Assembly (NCBI RefSeq): GCF_013373795.3
Contig: NZ_CP088022.1
Span: forward strand, 4,030,001 to 4,094,000
Direction of reading: 5' to 3'
DNA: 64,000 nt
Origin: Bradyrhizobium quebecense
Lineage (GTDB): Bacteria; Pseudomonadota; Alphaproteobacteria; Rhizobiales; Xanthobacteraceae
Position numbers and translations under genes: made by a program. Shown here piece by piece: positions 51,175 to 59,496 of the stretch. Numbering within the stretch: the stretch's first letter is position 1; the number at the start of each line of letters is the position of its first letter. Under the pieces are notes generated by a model. It saw only the letters and a program-made list of their open reading frames with translations. It had not been told where the DNA came from and did not search any database.

Positions 51175-51530
51175 TGGGAAGCCTGATCAACAGCACCACC
51201 GGCAGCATGCCGAACAAGGCGTTGATGCCGATGTTCAACGGCCGCCCTGATCCCGTGCTGCAGGACGCGATGAAGAAGGTCACGCCGCAGCAACTCACCA
51301 AGGCGAAGGCGACCGCGACCGACTTCGAATCGATGTTCCTCAACACGATGTTCTCGCAGATGACCACCGGCCTGAAGGGTGAAGGCCCCTACGGCGACAC
51401 GGTCGGCACCGGCGCGTGGAGGTCGATGCTGACCGACGAATATTCGAAGAACTTCGCCAAGGCCGGCGGCGTCGGCATTTCCAACGAAGTGTTCCGCTCG
51501 CTGATCCTGCAGCAGGCGAACAAGAGCTAA
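51174..51530 (+). CDS. Rod-binding protein (FlgJ N-terminal domain only)
   Basis: A 118-residue protein equal to the rod-binding half of FlgJ: ATDFESMFLNTMFSQMTTGL, GTGAWRSMLTDEYSKNFAK, GVGISNEVFRSLILQ. No muramidase domain is present, as is usual in alphaproteobacteria, where a separate lytic enzyme is used. It caps the growing rod. Overlaps the flgI stop by one base (ATGA-like), so translation is coupled. Confidence 0.9.
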   Translation: MGSLINSTTGSMPNKALMPMFNGRPDPVLQDAMKKVTPQQLTKAKATATDFESMFLNTMFSQMTTGLKGEGPYGDTVGTGAWRSMLTDEYSKNFAKAGGVGISNEVFRSLILQQANKS

Positions 51531-51553
51531 TTCGGTTCTCAAGGAGCAGCGCG

Positions 51554-52051
51554 ATGAATCAGCGTCCACAGCAGCATCGGCCAGCCGCTCCCGCGGCGCG
51601 GCCCGCGACGACGACGCCCCCCGATGTCGCACGTCTCGCCAACGAACTGACCGAAGTGATGAGCGCGCTGCTCACCGTCGTCGAGCAGGAGACCGAGTTC
51701 GTCCGCGCCGGCAAGATCCGCGAGGCCATGCGGCTCGAGGCGCAGAAGTCGGAGCTGTCGCGCCGCTACATGCTCGCGGTGGAGCACCTCAAATCGATGC
51801 AGAAGATGCTGTCGCAGACCGACCCCGAACTGCTCGCAACGCTACGGCGTCATCACGAGACGTTCCGCGCGATGCTGCAGGTCAACCTGACGGTGCTTGC
51901 GACCGCACACGCGGTCTCCGAAGGCATCGTGCGCGGCGTCAATGCCGAGGTGCAGCGCCGCAACATCCCGAACACCTATACCGCGAACGGACAGCGCGCC
52001 ACGCCGGGCCCGCGCAACATGACACCGATCGCCGTCAGCCGCACGCTCTGA
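51554..52051 (+). CDS. FlgN-like flagellar chaperone
   Basis: A 165-residue mostly helical protein with a long coiled coil (LANELTEVMSALLTVVEQET, AMRLEAQKSELSRRYMLAVE) after a Pro-rich start. The place between the rod-binding gene and flagellin genes, and the shape, match FlgN, the chaperone for the hook-associated proteins FlgK and FlgL, which are encoded further along. ATG 51554 has AAGGAG. Sequence identity is low in this family, so the call is moderate. Confidence 0.65.
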   Translation: MNQRPQQHRPAAPAARPATTTPPDVARLANELTEVMSALLTVVEQETEFVRAGKIREAMRLEAQKSELSRRYMLAVEHLKSMQKMLSQTDPELLATLRRHHETFRAMLQVNLTVLATAHAVSEGIVRGVNAEVQRRNIPNTYTANGQRATPGPRNMTPIAVSRTL

Positions 52052-52213
52052 CGCACGCACGCCGACAATTTAGCTTAATTCGACGCGCTCCCGGCAGCGC
52101 GGCATTCAGCGTGTTCCCTAACAGCCTGTTGAGAGGTTCCCCGTAGAGTTGCGGATCGTGAGGGGTTGGGATTTGACTCAAGCAAACTAGTGCCTGTGCA
52201 CTACGAGGCTGCC

Positions 52214-52600
52214 ATGAGTACAGATTTCAACATCAAGCCGGTGGGGGCACCGGTTGCAGCGCCGATGATCACTCCCACGAGTGATACGGCGCAGAAGGCG
52301 GTGAAGACCGAATTGCCCGCGAGCCAGAGCGTCACCGCTCCGGAGCCGAGCGTGCGCGTCACGATAGACCCCAACGCCGTCAATGCGTCGCTCTCAAATC
52401 AGGCGCCGTCGGTCACCGACCAGGTCATCATCGACCGCGACGCGCGCGCCGTGGTCTACCAAGTGGTCGACAATCGCACGAATCTCGTGGTGAGACAGTT
52501 TCCGGAAGAAGCCGTATTGCGCCGCCGCGCCTATTTCCACGCGCTCGATCTCAGCAAGGACGCGCCGACGCGGGCGCGCGCAACCGACCGCCGCGCGTAA
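52214..52600 (+). CDS. FlaG-like protein
   Basis: A 128-residue protein with a variable Thr/Pro/Ala start and a C-terminal FlaG-type part: QVIIDRDARAVVYQVVDNRT, then VVRQFPEEAVLRRRAYFHAL. FlaG affects filament length in some species. Start ATG 52214 is preceded by GAGGCT. It is convergent with the hypothetical gene at 52619-52981. The 162-base gap before it shows no clear promoter. Confidence 0.65.
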   Translation: MSTDFNIKPVGAPVAAPMITPTSDTAQKAVKTELPASQSVTAPEPSVRVTIDPNAVNASLSNQAPSVTDQVIIDRDARAVVYQVVDNRTNLVVRQFPEEAVLRRRAYFHALDLSKDAPTRARATDRRA

Positions 52601-52618
52601 CGCAAGCGGACTGGACCC

Positions 52619-52981
52619 TCACTTCTGTGTGGCGTAGGCCTTGTCGAGATAGGTCGATCCGGTGGCCGGATCGGTGACGACATTGGCGATCAATGCCGTC
52701 CCCTGCTGCACCAGCGAAAACTTGGTATCGCCGATCCGGAACGAGCCGTCCTTGATCAGGACGTCCTGATACTTGCTGGTGGCGTCGCTCTGATAATGGA
52801 CCTTGGCGCGGAAGCCATCGACGTTCGACACCGAGATGTTGAACGACTTGTTGTTGGCGTACTTGCCGCTCCAGCTGCCCTCATAGAGCTTCGGATCGAC
52901 GGCCACATAGGGCGTCTTCGACGGAACCGTCAAGCCGGCGGCCTTGTAGTTCGCGGACAGGATGCTCAACACGTCGGCCAT
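52619..52981 (-). CDS. Conserved protein of unknown function next to flaF
   Basis: A 120-residue protein: MADVLSILSANYKAAGLTVP, then a beta-rich part (WSGKYANNKSFNISVSNVDG, AKVHYQSDATSKYQDVLI). No signal peptide. Seen in rhizobial flagellin loci. An in-frame GTG at 53017 overlaps flaF but the ATG at 52981 is preferred. Transcribed with flaF on the same strand (28 bases). Possibly a filament-related secreted or chaperone protein; not known. Confidence 0.6.
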   Translation of the reverse strand: MADVLSILSANYKAAGLTVPSKTPYVAVDPKLYEGSWSGKYANNKSFNISVSNVDGFRAKVHYQSDATSKYQDVLIKDGSFRIGDTKFSLVQQGTALIANVVTDPATGSTYLDKAYATQK

Positions 52982-53009
52982 GCCGAGAGCTCCGTTGTGA
53001 ACTGGCCGG

Positions 53010-53375
53010 TCAGCCACGGCCCGAAAGGCCGGCGGCGATGTTGCAGTTGATGTCGATCAGCGACTTCAGCTTCGCCGGGTCCGGATTCATCTGGATGTCG
53101 ATGGTCTGCTTCATCACGAACACGCTGATGTTCGCGATGTTCTGACGCACCTCGAGCGGCTGCGGATTGTCGGCGCCCTCTGCAGCGCTGAGGAAGATCG
53201 ACCACAGGCGGCGATTGAACAGCAATGCGTGATCGAGCGCCTTGTCGAGCCCATTCCAGTTCGCCTGGACCTCCTGCAGCTGCCGCGCGGCCTTCAACAG
53301 CGCCTGCGCTTCGATTTCACGTGGGGAGGCCGTCGTCGTTGATGTACGGGCGTAGGCCTGGGCTGCATTCGACAT
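53010..53375 (-). CDS. flaF: Flagellar biosynthesis regulator FlaF
   Basis: A 121-residue FlaF: NAAQAYARTSTTTASPREIE, EVQANWNGLDKALDHALLFN, RQNIANISVFVMKQTIDI. In Caulobacter FlaF helps flagellin export and opposes FlbT at the flagellin mRNA. It follows the flagellin gene (with a terminator between) on the same strand, while flbT lies beyond it on the other strand. Confidence 0.93.
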   Translation of the reverse strand: MSNAAQAYARTSTTTASPREIEAQALLKAARQLQEVQANWNGLDKALDHALLFNRRLWSIFLSAAEGADNPQPLEVRQNIANISVFVMKQTIDIQMNPDPAKLKSLIDINCNIAAGLSGRG

Positions 53376-53537
53376 TAATGACCTCGATGGGATGCGGATT
53401 TCTCGGGCCGCGGAGACGCAATTCTAGCGCCCGATATTTATGCATCCGGCGCCTTTAAATATGGTTAGCAGGCGTTACGAAATGCGCCGTTCTGACGGCA
53501 TGGAAAGATACCGTAATATCCCGGAGACAAAGAAGAA

Positions 53538-53557
53538 CGGCGGGGTTTCCCCCGCCG
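53538..53557 (-). terminator. Rho-independent terminator of flagellin
   Basis: CGGCGGGG pairs with CCCCGCCG over a TTTC loop; on the minus strand it is followed by TTCTTCTTTG. It lies about 25 bases beyond the flagellin stop. Good intrinsic terminator shape. Confidence 0.85.
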
Positions 53558-53581
53558 CTCTTGAAGCACTCGTCGGCGTGC

Positions 53582-54751
53582 TTAGCGGAGCAGTTGCAGC
53601 ACGCTCTGCTGCGACTGGTTGGCCAGAGCCAGGGCGGACACCGCGATCGACTGGCGGGTCGACAGCGCCTGGCTGTTGGCCGCTTCCTCGTTGGTGTCGG
53701 CCAGCGTCAGGTTGGACGAACCGGTCTGCAGCACGTTGATCAGGTTCTTCGAGAAGTCTTGACGGATCTGCACGATCGACAGGTTCGAACCCAGCGTCGA
53801 GGCTTCGCTGCGCAACGAGGAGCTCGCCGAGCCCAGCGCCGTCAGCACCTTGTTCGCCGAATTGTTGTCGAGGAAGTCGGTGCCCGCGGTCAGCGTGTTC
53901 AGGCCGAGGCCGGTGGCATTGAAGGTGACGCCGCTGATGGCGAGCGTGGACTTGCCGGTCTCGTTGAAGGTCAGCTTCAGGTTGTCGCCGTTCAACAGGT
54001 TGATACCGTTGAACGAGGCGTCCTGCGCCGTGGTCGTGATCTGCGCGATGGTGTTGTTGTACTGAGTCACCAAAGCGGCACGCGCCGACTGCGACGCCGG
54101 GTCGGCAACTGGCGCCGTGCCGGCTGCGCTGAACGTCGCAGTGCCGCCGCCGGTGTTGGTGAAGGTCACCGCACCGATCGTCGAGGACGCCGCGTCGTTG
54201 GTCGTGGTGATGATGAGCTTGTTGGAGCTGTCGAGGCTCGCCGTCAGGTTGCTGGCCGCCAGCGACGTATTCAGCTGCGCCAGCGAGCTGCTGGCCCCGA
54301 AGGTGAAGCTGAAGGCGGGCTGACCGGCCGAGGCCGCGATCGCCAGCACGTCGCCGCTCTTGATCGTGGTGCCATCGACGAGGTTGGCTGCCGTGCCGCC
54401 GAGCGCCGCGGTGGAGGTGACCTGCGACCTGCTGGTGTAGCCCGTCGGGCTCTGCAGCACCTGGTTGGCGATCGATTTCGCGGTATCGACCAGCTTCTGC
54501 AGCGAGGTGATGCCGGTGTTGGCAGCCTGCAGCACCTGCACACCGTTGCCGATGCCATCGAGCAGGTTGTTGATGTCGCTGGCGCGGTTGTCGAGCGACT
54601 GTGCAGTGAAGAAGTTGGTCGGGTTGTCGAGCGCCGTGTTGACCTTCTTGCCGGTGGCAAGACGGTTCTGCGTGGTGGAGAGCAGATCGGCGGTGGACTG
54701 GAGGGAGAGGAGGTTCTGACGAACGGAGGAGGAGAGAATGATACCGGACAT
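53582..54751 (-). CDS. Flagellin
   Basis: A 389-residue filament protein. N-terminal MSGIILSSSVRQNLLSLQST and C-terminal AVSALALANQSQQSVLQLLR are the conserved D0/D1 helices; the middle holds a variable, Ser/Thr/Ala-rich domain. An ATG two codons upstream (54757) is too close to AAAGG, so 54751 is preferred. A weak sigma-54 site and a perfect palindrome lie upstream. Medium size, smaller than the very large flagellins of the thick Bradyrhizobium filament, so this locus may make the other (thin) one; that is inference. Confidence 0.93.
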   Translation of the reverse strand: MSGIILSSSVRQNLLSLQSTADLLSTTQNRLATGKKVNTALDNPTNFFTAQSLDNRASDINNLLDGIGNGVQVLQAANTGITSLQKLVDTAKSIANQVLQSPTGYTSRSQVTSTAALGGTAANLVDGTTIKSGDVLAIAASAGQPAFSFTFGASSSLAQLNTSLAASNLTASLDSSNKLIITTTNDAASSTIGAVTFTNTGGGTATFSAAGTAPVADPASQSARAALVTQYNNTIAQITTTAQDASFNGINLLNGDNLKLTFNETGKSTLAISGVTFNATGLGLNTLTAGTDFLDNNSANKVLTALGSASSSLRSEASTLGSNLSIVQIRQDFSKNLINVLQTGSSNLTLADTNEEAANSQALSTRQSIAVSALALANQSQQSVLQLLR

Positions 54752-54824
54752 TTTCATACCTTTCTGGTGTGAAACTGAGGAAAAAACCGCTCCAATCCTT
54801 TCTGACCGGGCGGATGACCGATCC

Positions 54825-54841
54825 TGCGGTCAAGCCGCCAA
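54825..54841 (-). promoter_or_regulatory. Possible sigma-54 promoter of flagellin
   Basis: On the minus strand, TTGGCGGCTTGACCGCA has GG and GC ten bases apart and TTGGC at -24, but a weak -12 (CCGC). It lies 74-90 bases before the flagellin start. Less certain than the sites before flgF, flgI and flgE. Confidence 0.5.
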
Positions 54842-54861
54842 GGAAAAAGAAATCTCCAGCA

Positions 54862-54882
54862 CGGCATTTGAGACAAATGCCG
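54862..54882. promoter_or_regulatory. Perfect palindrome upstream of the flagellin promoter
   Basis: CGGCATTTG and CAAATGCCG are perfect inverted arms separated by three bases. It lies about 21 bases upstream of the sigma-54 candidate, a place typical for an activator or repressor site. Could bind the filament-class regulator (FlbD type) or another dimer. No T run follows, so not a terminator. Confidence 0.6.
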
Positions 54883-55119
54883 AAGAATAAAATTGTCGCC
54901 ACTGGGCGAAGTTCGCCGTGAAAACTACTGAGACGATTGCCGATTTCGGCCGCGTGCCGCAACGCGCGCGGCCCCGCTGTTCACCAAGCGTTAACCATCA
55001 TGGGAAAGGATCGCTGTCGCATCGGCCCCGGGCCGCAACGGCGGCTGCTAAGCAGTGCCGAACTCAACTTCGTTCCGCTGCAACGATATCGCGCGACTGC
55101 CCGGCAAAGGAGAACGGTC

Positions 55120-55551
55120 ATGGCCCTGAAGGTCGAACTCAAACCGAACGAGCGCATCATCGTCGGCAATTGCGTGATCACCAACACCGAGCAGCGTGCC
55201 CGGCTTCTGATCGACGGCGACCGCATCCCGATCCTGCGCGAGAAGGACATCCTGACGCCGGAGACCGCGGACACGCCGGCGAAGCTGATCTATCTCGCGG
55301 TGCAGCTGATGTATCTGTCGCCGGACCCGATGGCGCACCACCCGACCTATTTCAGCCTGGTGCGCGACATCATCACCGCGATGCCAAGCGCCTGGCCGTT
55401 CATCGAGAGCGTCAACAACTTCATCCTCAACGGCGATCTCTATCACGCGTTGAAAGAATCCAAGAAGCTGATCGCGCACGAGGAGAAGCTGCTGGAAACC
55501 GCACGCGGTCAGCAAAACGGCAATCAGGACGATACCCGCAAGAGCGCGTAG
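55120..55551 (+). CDS. flbT: Flagellin translation regulator FlbT
   Basis: A 143-residue FlbT: VELKPNERIIVGNCVITN, REKDILTPETADTPAKLIYL, and YSPD-type LMYLSPDPMAHHPTYFSLV. FlbT binds flagellin mRNA and promotes its decay when assembly stalls. Start ATG 55120 follows AAAGGAGA. Divergent from flagellin. Its TAG stop lies in the start of a dispersed repeat. Confidence 0.93.
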   Translation: MALKVELKPNERIIVGNCVITNTEQRARLLIDGDRIPILREKDILTPETADTPAKLIYLAVQLMYLSPDPMAHHPTYFSLVRDIITAMPSAWPFIESVNNFILNGDLYHALKESKKLIAHEEKLLETARGQQNGNQDDTRKSA

Positions 55552-55613
55552 AGCTTCCTGTTTTGACGCGTTTTCTTCACGCGAACCGGCATCCCTTCGC
55601 TTGAAAACGCTCT
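55549..55613. repeat. Dispersed repeat, GTTTTGACGCG core (copy 2)
   Basis: TAGAGCTTCC, then TTTTGACGCGTTTTCTTC, ACGCGAACCGG and CGCTTGAAAACGCTCT. This is the inverse of the element at 23896-23999 in shortened form. It begins inside the flbT stop codon. Confidence 0.7.
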
Positions 55614-55629
55614 GGCCCTCGCCTGAACG

Positions 55630-55658
55630 AAAAAGGCCTCCGCGAGGGAGGCCTTTTT
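55630..55658. terminator. Bidirectional terminator between flbT and flgL
   Basis: AAAAAGGCCTCC and GGAGGCCTTTTT form a 12-base-pair stem with a 5-base loop; poly-A on one side and poly-T on the other make it work in both directions for the convergent flbT and flgL. Confidence 0.93.
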
Positions 55659-55684
55659 GCTTTCCAAACCTGCGCGGCAAGCGA

Positions 55685-57565
55685 TCAGGCGATCGGCAGA
55701 TATTTCAACAGCGTGGTCTGATACAGCATCGACGTGGTCTGGTACGACGCCTGCAGGCTGGTCTGCAGCGCCAGGATCTTGGTCGCGACCTCGTCCTGAT
55801 TGACGCCCTCGACCGAGTCGAGCATCGTTTCCGCCATGGCCTTGAGCTGGGTCTGACGATCGGTGGCCGCCTTGGTCGCCGTCTGCGCGCCGGCGAACTC
55901 GGCCTGCACGTCCTGGATCTGCTGCTGGCCGTTCTGCGGCGCAAGATTCCCGCTGACGCGCTGCGCGAGCGCCGTCACCTGCGCGCTTGCATTCGGGTTG
56001 CTGGCGTTGGTCGTCACCGCCGCATACACCGCGACGTTCTGCAGCAGGTAGCGGAAGGCCTGCTCGTTGGCACGCGCGCCATACTGCACGGTGATCGACT
56101 GATCGACCTGCGCGACGGCGGTGCCGCGCGCCGATCCCGGGCCGTTCTCGCCGGTGTACCAGTACACGGTGTTATCCGGCGTGCCCGCGACCAGGTTGGT
56201 CGCGGTATCGAATGGCGGTCCCCCTACCCTGAGCGGCGCCGGGGTCGCAGTCGTGTTGTTGGCGATGCCGAGCGCGCCGAGTGCGGCCGTATTGGAGCTC
56301 GAGATCGAGAAGTTCTGACCATCGGCGCCGTGAAGCGTGATCGCACCATTGCTGATGGTCGACGGGTTCTTGGTGCCGCTGATCTGGTCGATCTTCGCCA
56401 TCAGCGTCTGCACGCTGTCGGTGACGTTGACCTGGTTGCCGGTGGCGCCCGAGGCAACGAAGGTGATCGGGGTGCCGTTGACCGTGATGGTGTCGCCGGC
56501 CGCGAAACTCGTCGACAGCGAGTCGGTGCCCGCCGCGCCCGAAAGGGCCGTAGCGCCGCTGATCGGCGCCGGCGGCGTGTTCTGGTTGTTGACGGCGGCG
56601 CCCGCGACGGTCGCGACTGGATTGAAGAAGTTGTTGGATGCCGCGACCGCGGAGGCCGCGACCAGCGACGTATCGCTCAGCGTCTTGATGGACGAGGTCA
56701 GCGTCGATTGAAGGTTGGCGGTCGTCGCCGTGGTGTCGGCACCGATCAGGAACGAGCCCGCCGGCGGCGGGCTCGTGGTCGTTGCCGTGAGCTCGATCGC
56801 ATCGGTGGTGCCGTCGGGCAGCGTGAAGTTGAACTTGACCTTGTCGCCATCCTTGGGATTGACGGCGCCGAGATCGACCGAGGTGGACTTCGGCGTGCCG
56901 GCCGGCTGCGTCACGGTGGCGCCGGTCAACGACGACTGCACCGACAGCAGCTTCAGGCCGAACGGCGAGCCGTCCTCGGCGACGCTGGTCACCGTCGTGG
57001 TCGCCGGCGGCGACGAGACGCTCAAGCGTCCCATCAAATTGGTGCCCTGATCGGCCTGCTTGCGTTCGTTGATGAGCTGGGTGAGGCCGGCCTGGGTTGC
57101 CGTGCCCTTCAACATGGTGTCGGCCGACACCGTGGCCGGTGTGTCCATCGCACGGCCGGAGAACAGATAGCGGTCGCCTGACTGGCTGTTCAGCATCGCG
57201 ACCGCATTGGAGAACGCGGCCTGCGCCGTGATCTGGCCCGACGTCTGCCCGCTGTTGTTGAGCGTCAGCGTCGCGGTCGTCGCGGCGTTCTTCACCTGGG
57301 TCCCGACGTCGGACAGCCCCTGCAGGGTGAGGTTGGCGACACTCAGGCGGGTGTTGAGGTTGGTGGCCGTGTCCGAGAACGCGTTGATGCCGCTGATCTG
57401 CGCGCGCAGGCTGAGCGCGAAGCCGCGATCGAGCCCCTGCCCTGCATAAGTCGTCGATACCTTGCCGGTCGCAAGCTGCGTCGTCAGGTCATTGAGCTGA
57501 CTGCGCAGGTTGAGGATCGTGGTGCCGATATAGGAAGTTCTGCCGCTTACGCCGTCGATCGACAT
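55685..57565 (-). CDS. flgL: Hook-filament junction protein FlgL, long form
   Basis: A 626-residue HAP3, about twice the usual length. Conserved ends: SYIGTTILNLRSQLNDLTTQ (N) and TTSMLYQTTLLKYLPIA (C). The extra length is a central, probably surface-exposed region. One part of it, about residues 340-440 (AGDTITVNGTPITFVASG, NVTDSVQTLMAKIDQI), is clearly similar to a segment of FlgE in this window. FlgL joins the hook to the filament. Seven bases after flgK. Confidence 0.9.
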   Translation of the reverse strand: MSIDGVSGRTSYIGTTILNLRSQLNDLTTQLATGKVSTTYAGQGLDRGFALSLRAQISGINAFSDTATNLNTRLSVANLTLQGLSDVGTQVKNAATTATLTLNNSGQTSGQITAQAAFSNAVAMLNSQSGDRYLFSGRAMDTPATVSADTMLKGTATQAGLTQLINERKQADQGTNLMGRLSVSSPPATTTVTSVAEDGSPFGLKLLSVQSSLTGATVTQPAGTPKSTSVDLGAVNPKDGDKVKFNFTLPDGTTDAIELTATTTSPPPAGSFLIGADTTATTANLQSTLTSSIKTLSDTSLVAASAVAASNNFFNPVATVAGAAVNNQNTPPAPISGATALSGAAGTDSLSTSFAAGDTITVNGTPITFVASGATGNQVNVTDSVQTLMAKIDQISGTKNPSTISNGAITLHGADGQNFSISSSNTAALGALGIANNTTATPAPLRVGGPPFDTATNLVAGTPDNTVYWYTGENGPGSARGTAVAQVDQSITVQYGARANEQAFRYLLQNVAVYAAVTTNASNPNASAQVTALAQRVSGNLAPQNGQQQIQDVQAEFAGAQTATKAATDRQTQLKAMAETMLDSVEGVNQDEVATKILALQTSLQASYQTTSMLYQTTLLKYLPIA

Positions 57566-57572
57566 GTTACCC

Positions 57573-59450
57573 TCACGTGAGCTGCAGCAGCGCGTCGTAC
57601 ATCTGCTTGATCGACGACATCACGCGCGCATTGGCGGAATAGGCGTTCTGCAGCGACAGCAGATGCGCCATCTCCTCGTCCATGTTGACGCCGGAGGTCG
57701 AGTCCATCTTGCTCTGCAGCGTATTGAGCACGACGTCCTGACCGTCGGCCAGTTGCTTGGCCGCCGTCGCCGATTCGCCCTGCTGGCTGATGAACTGCTT
57801 GGCAAAGTTCAACAGCGTGCCGGTGAACGGTGCGCCCGACGTGCCGAGGCCGGTCTTCGGCGAATAGCTGTACGACGCGTTCGACAACTGGTTCAGAATG
57901 AGGTTGGCGCGCGTGGTATCGCCGGCCGGCGTCTGCGGATTGGTCGAGTACACGACCATGCGCGAGGGATCGCCGACCAGGGCGGTGTTGACGCTGATGC
58001 GTGCGGCAAGCCCGGTCGACTGCGAGCCGTTCGCCGTGATCGCGCCGGTGTAGAGTCCGCCATTGTCGGTGAACAGCGGAAGCTGCGGGTCGCCCGACGT
58101 CAGCGACGAAACGGTTGATGTGACCGAGGCCGCAGTCACGTCGGCCTTGTTGGCGGCGCCGTCGTCGAGCACGCGCAGCGTCGACCCGGACGGATTGGAG
58201 AATTGCAGGCCGGTTCCGCCGAGCGCGCCGTTGAGCTGCGACAGCACCGAGCTCATGCCGCCGGAGAAATCCACGCCCAGCACCTCGTCGTTCGGATCGA
58301 CGGTTGCGGTGTTGCTGAGCGGCAGCACGCTCGGATCGTCGACGCGGACGATCGACAGATTGTGCGTGATGCCGGTGGTGTTGTCCTTGTAGGAGACGTG
58401 GATGGTGTTGCCGCTCTGCAGCCCCGAGAGATCGAGGTCGAAGCCGGATTGCGCCCCCGCCGTCGCGGCGGTGCCCGCCGTCGTCTTGTCCGACAGCGCG
58501 CTCGACATCGCGGCGGCGAACTGGTCGATCTGCGTCTGCGCCTGCGCCAGCGTGTTGTCGCGCAGCTCGAGATAGGCGGCGATCTTGCCTGACCGGATCG
58601 AGTTGGTCGACACCATGTCATAGGTGCCGCCATGCGGGAAATTGATGGTGATGGTGCCGACGGTGCTCTTGGTCGGGTCGGTATTGTACTGCGTGTTGGG
58701 CGTCATCGTGCCCTGGGCGTTGAAGCTGAGCGTCGCGGCTTCGGTGCCGACCAGCTGCACGCCGGAATTGGTGAACACGGTCACCTGGTTCTGGCTGTTG
58801 GTGACGGTGCGGATGTCCATCAGCTGCGAAAGCTGGGTGACGTAGCGATCGCGCTGATCGAGCAATGCCGCGGTCGACGCATCGGTCGTGCCGCCGTTGG
58901 CCTGCAGCTGCACGTTGAGGCGGGCGATCTGCTGCATCGCATTGTTGGCGGTATTGACGGAGTCGCTGATGCCGGCCTCGGCGTTGGCGCGCAGCGTCTG
59001 GATGCCCTGCGAGGTCGCGTTGAGCTGCTGTGCCATGGATTGCGCGGCATTGACGACGCCGATACGGGCCGACTGCGAATCCGGGCTGGTCGACAAGCCC
59101 TGCACCGCGGTCAGGAACTTGTTGTAGGCATCCTCGATCGTGCCGGTGGAGTCGGGATTGCCGTAGACGCCCTGCAGATTGGCGAGGAAGCTCGAGCGGA
59201 CGTCAGCGTAGGACGCGCCCGACGTCTCGGTGCGAAGCTGGGTCTGCAGGAATTCGTCGAGCTGGCGGTTGACGCCGGTGATGAGAACGCTCGACCCGAA
59301 CTGGCCGGTGGTGCCGGTATCCTGATTCAGCGTCTTCCTGACGTAGCCCGGCGTCTCCGCGTTGGCCACGTTCGACGACACGAGCGAGAGCGCGGCCTGC
59401 GTGGCGCGCAGGCCCGACATCGCGGTGGAAAGGGCTTGGCTCAAACCCAT
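57573..59450 (-). CDS. flgK: Hook-associated protein FlgK
   Basis: A 625-residue HAP1: MGLSQALSTAMSGLRATQ, LVSSNVANAETPGYVRKT and C-terminal LLSLQNAYSANARVMSSIKQ with MYDALLQLT. It is the first junction protein on the hook. Length is near the usual 550-650. It sits 46 bases after flgE and 7 bases before flgL, forming the late minus-strand unit flgE-flgK-flgL. Confidence 0.95.
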   Translation of the reverse strand: MGLSQALSTAMSGLRATQAALSLVSSNVANAETPGYVRKTLNQDTGTTGQFGSSVLITGVNRQLDEFLQTQLRTETSGASYADVRSSFLANLQGVYGNPDSTGTIEDAYNKFLTAVQGLSTSPDSQSARIGVVNAAQSMAQQLNATSQGIQTLRANAEAGISDSVNTANNAMQQIARLNVQLQANGGTTDASTAALLDQRDRYVTQLSQLMDIRTVTNSQNQVTVFTNSGVQLVGTEAATLSFNAQGTMTPNTQYNTDPTKSTVGTITINFPHGGTYDMVSTNSIRSGKIAAYLELRDNTLAQAQTQIDQFAAAMSSALSDKTTAGTAATAGAQSGFDLDLSGLQSGNTIHVSYKDNTTGITHNLSIVRVDDPSVLPLSNTATVDPNDEVLGVDFSGGMSSVLSQLNGALGGTGLQFSNPSGSTLRVLDDGAANKADVTAASVTSTVSSLTSGDPQLPLFTDNGGLYTGAITANGSQSTGLAARISVNTALVGDPSRMVVYSTNPQTPAGDTTRANLILNQLSNASYSYSPKTGLGTSGAPFTGTLLNFAKQFISQQGESATAAKQLADGQDVVLNTLQSKMDSTSGVNMDEEMAHLLSLQNAYSANARVMSSIKQMYDALLQLT

Positions 59451-59496
59451 GATGTGTACTCGCCTTTACTGCTTCACACGCGCATGTCTGATGCGA

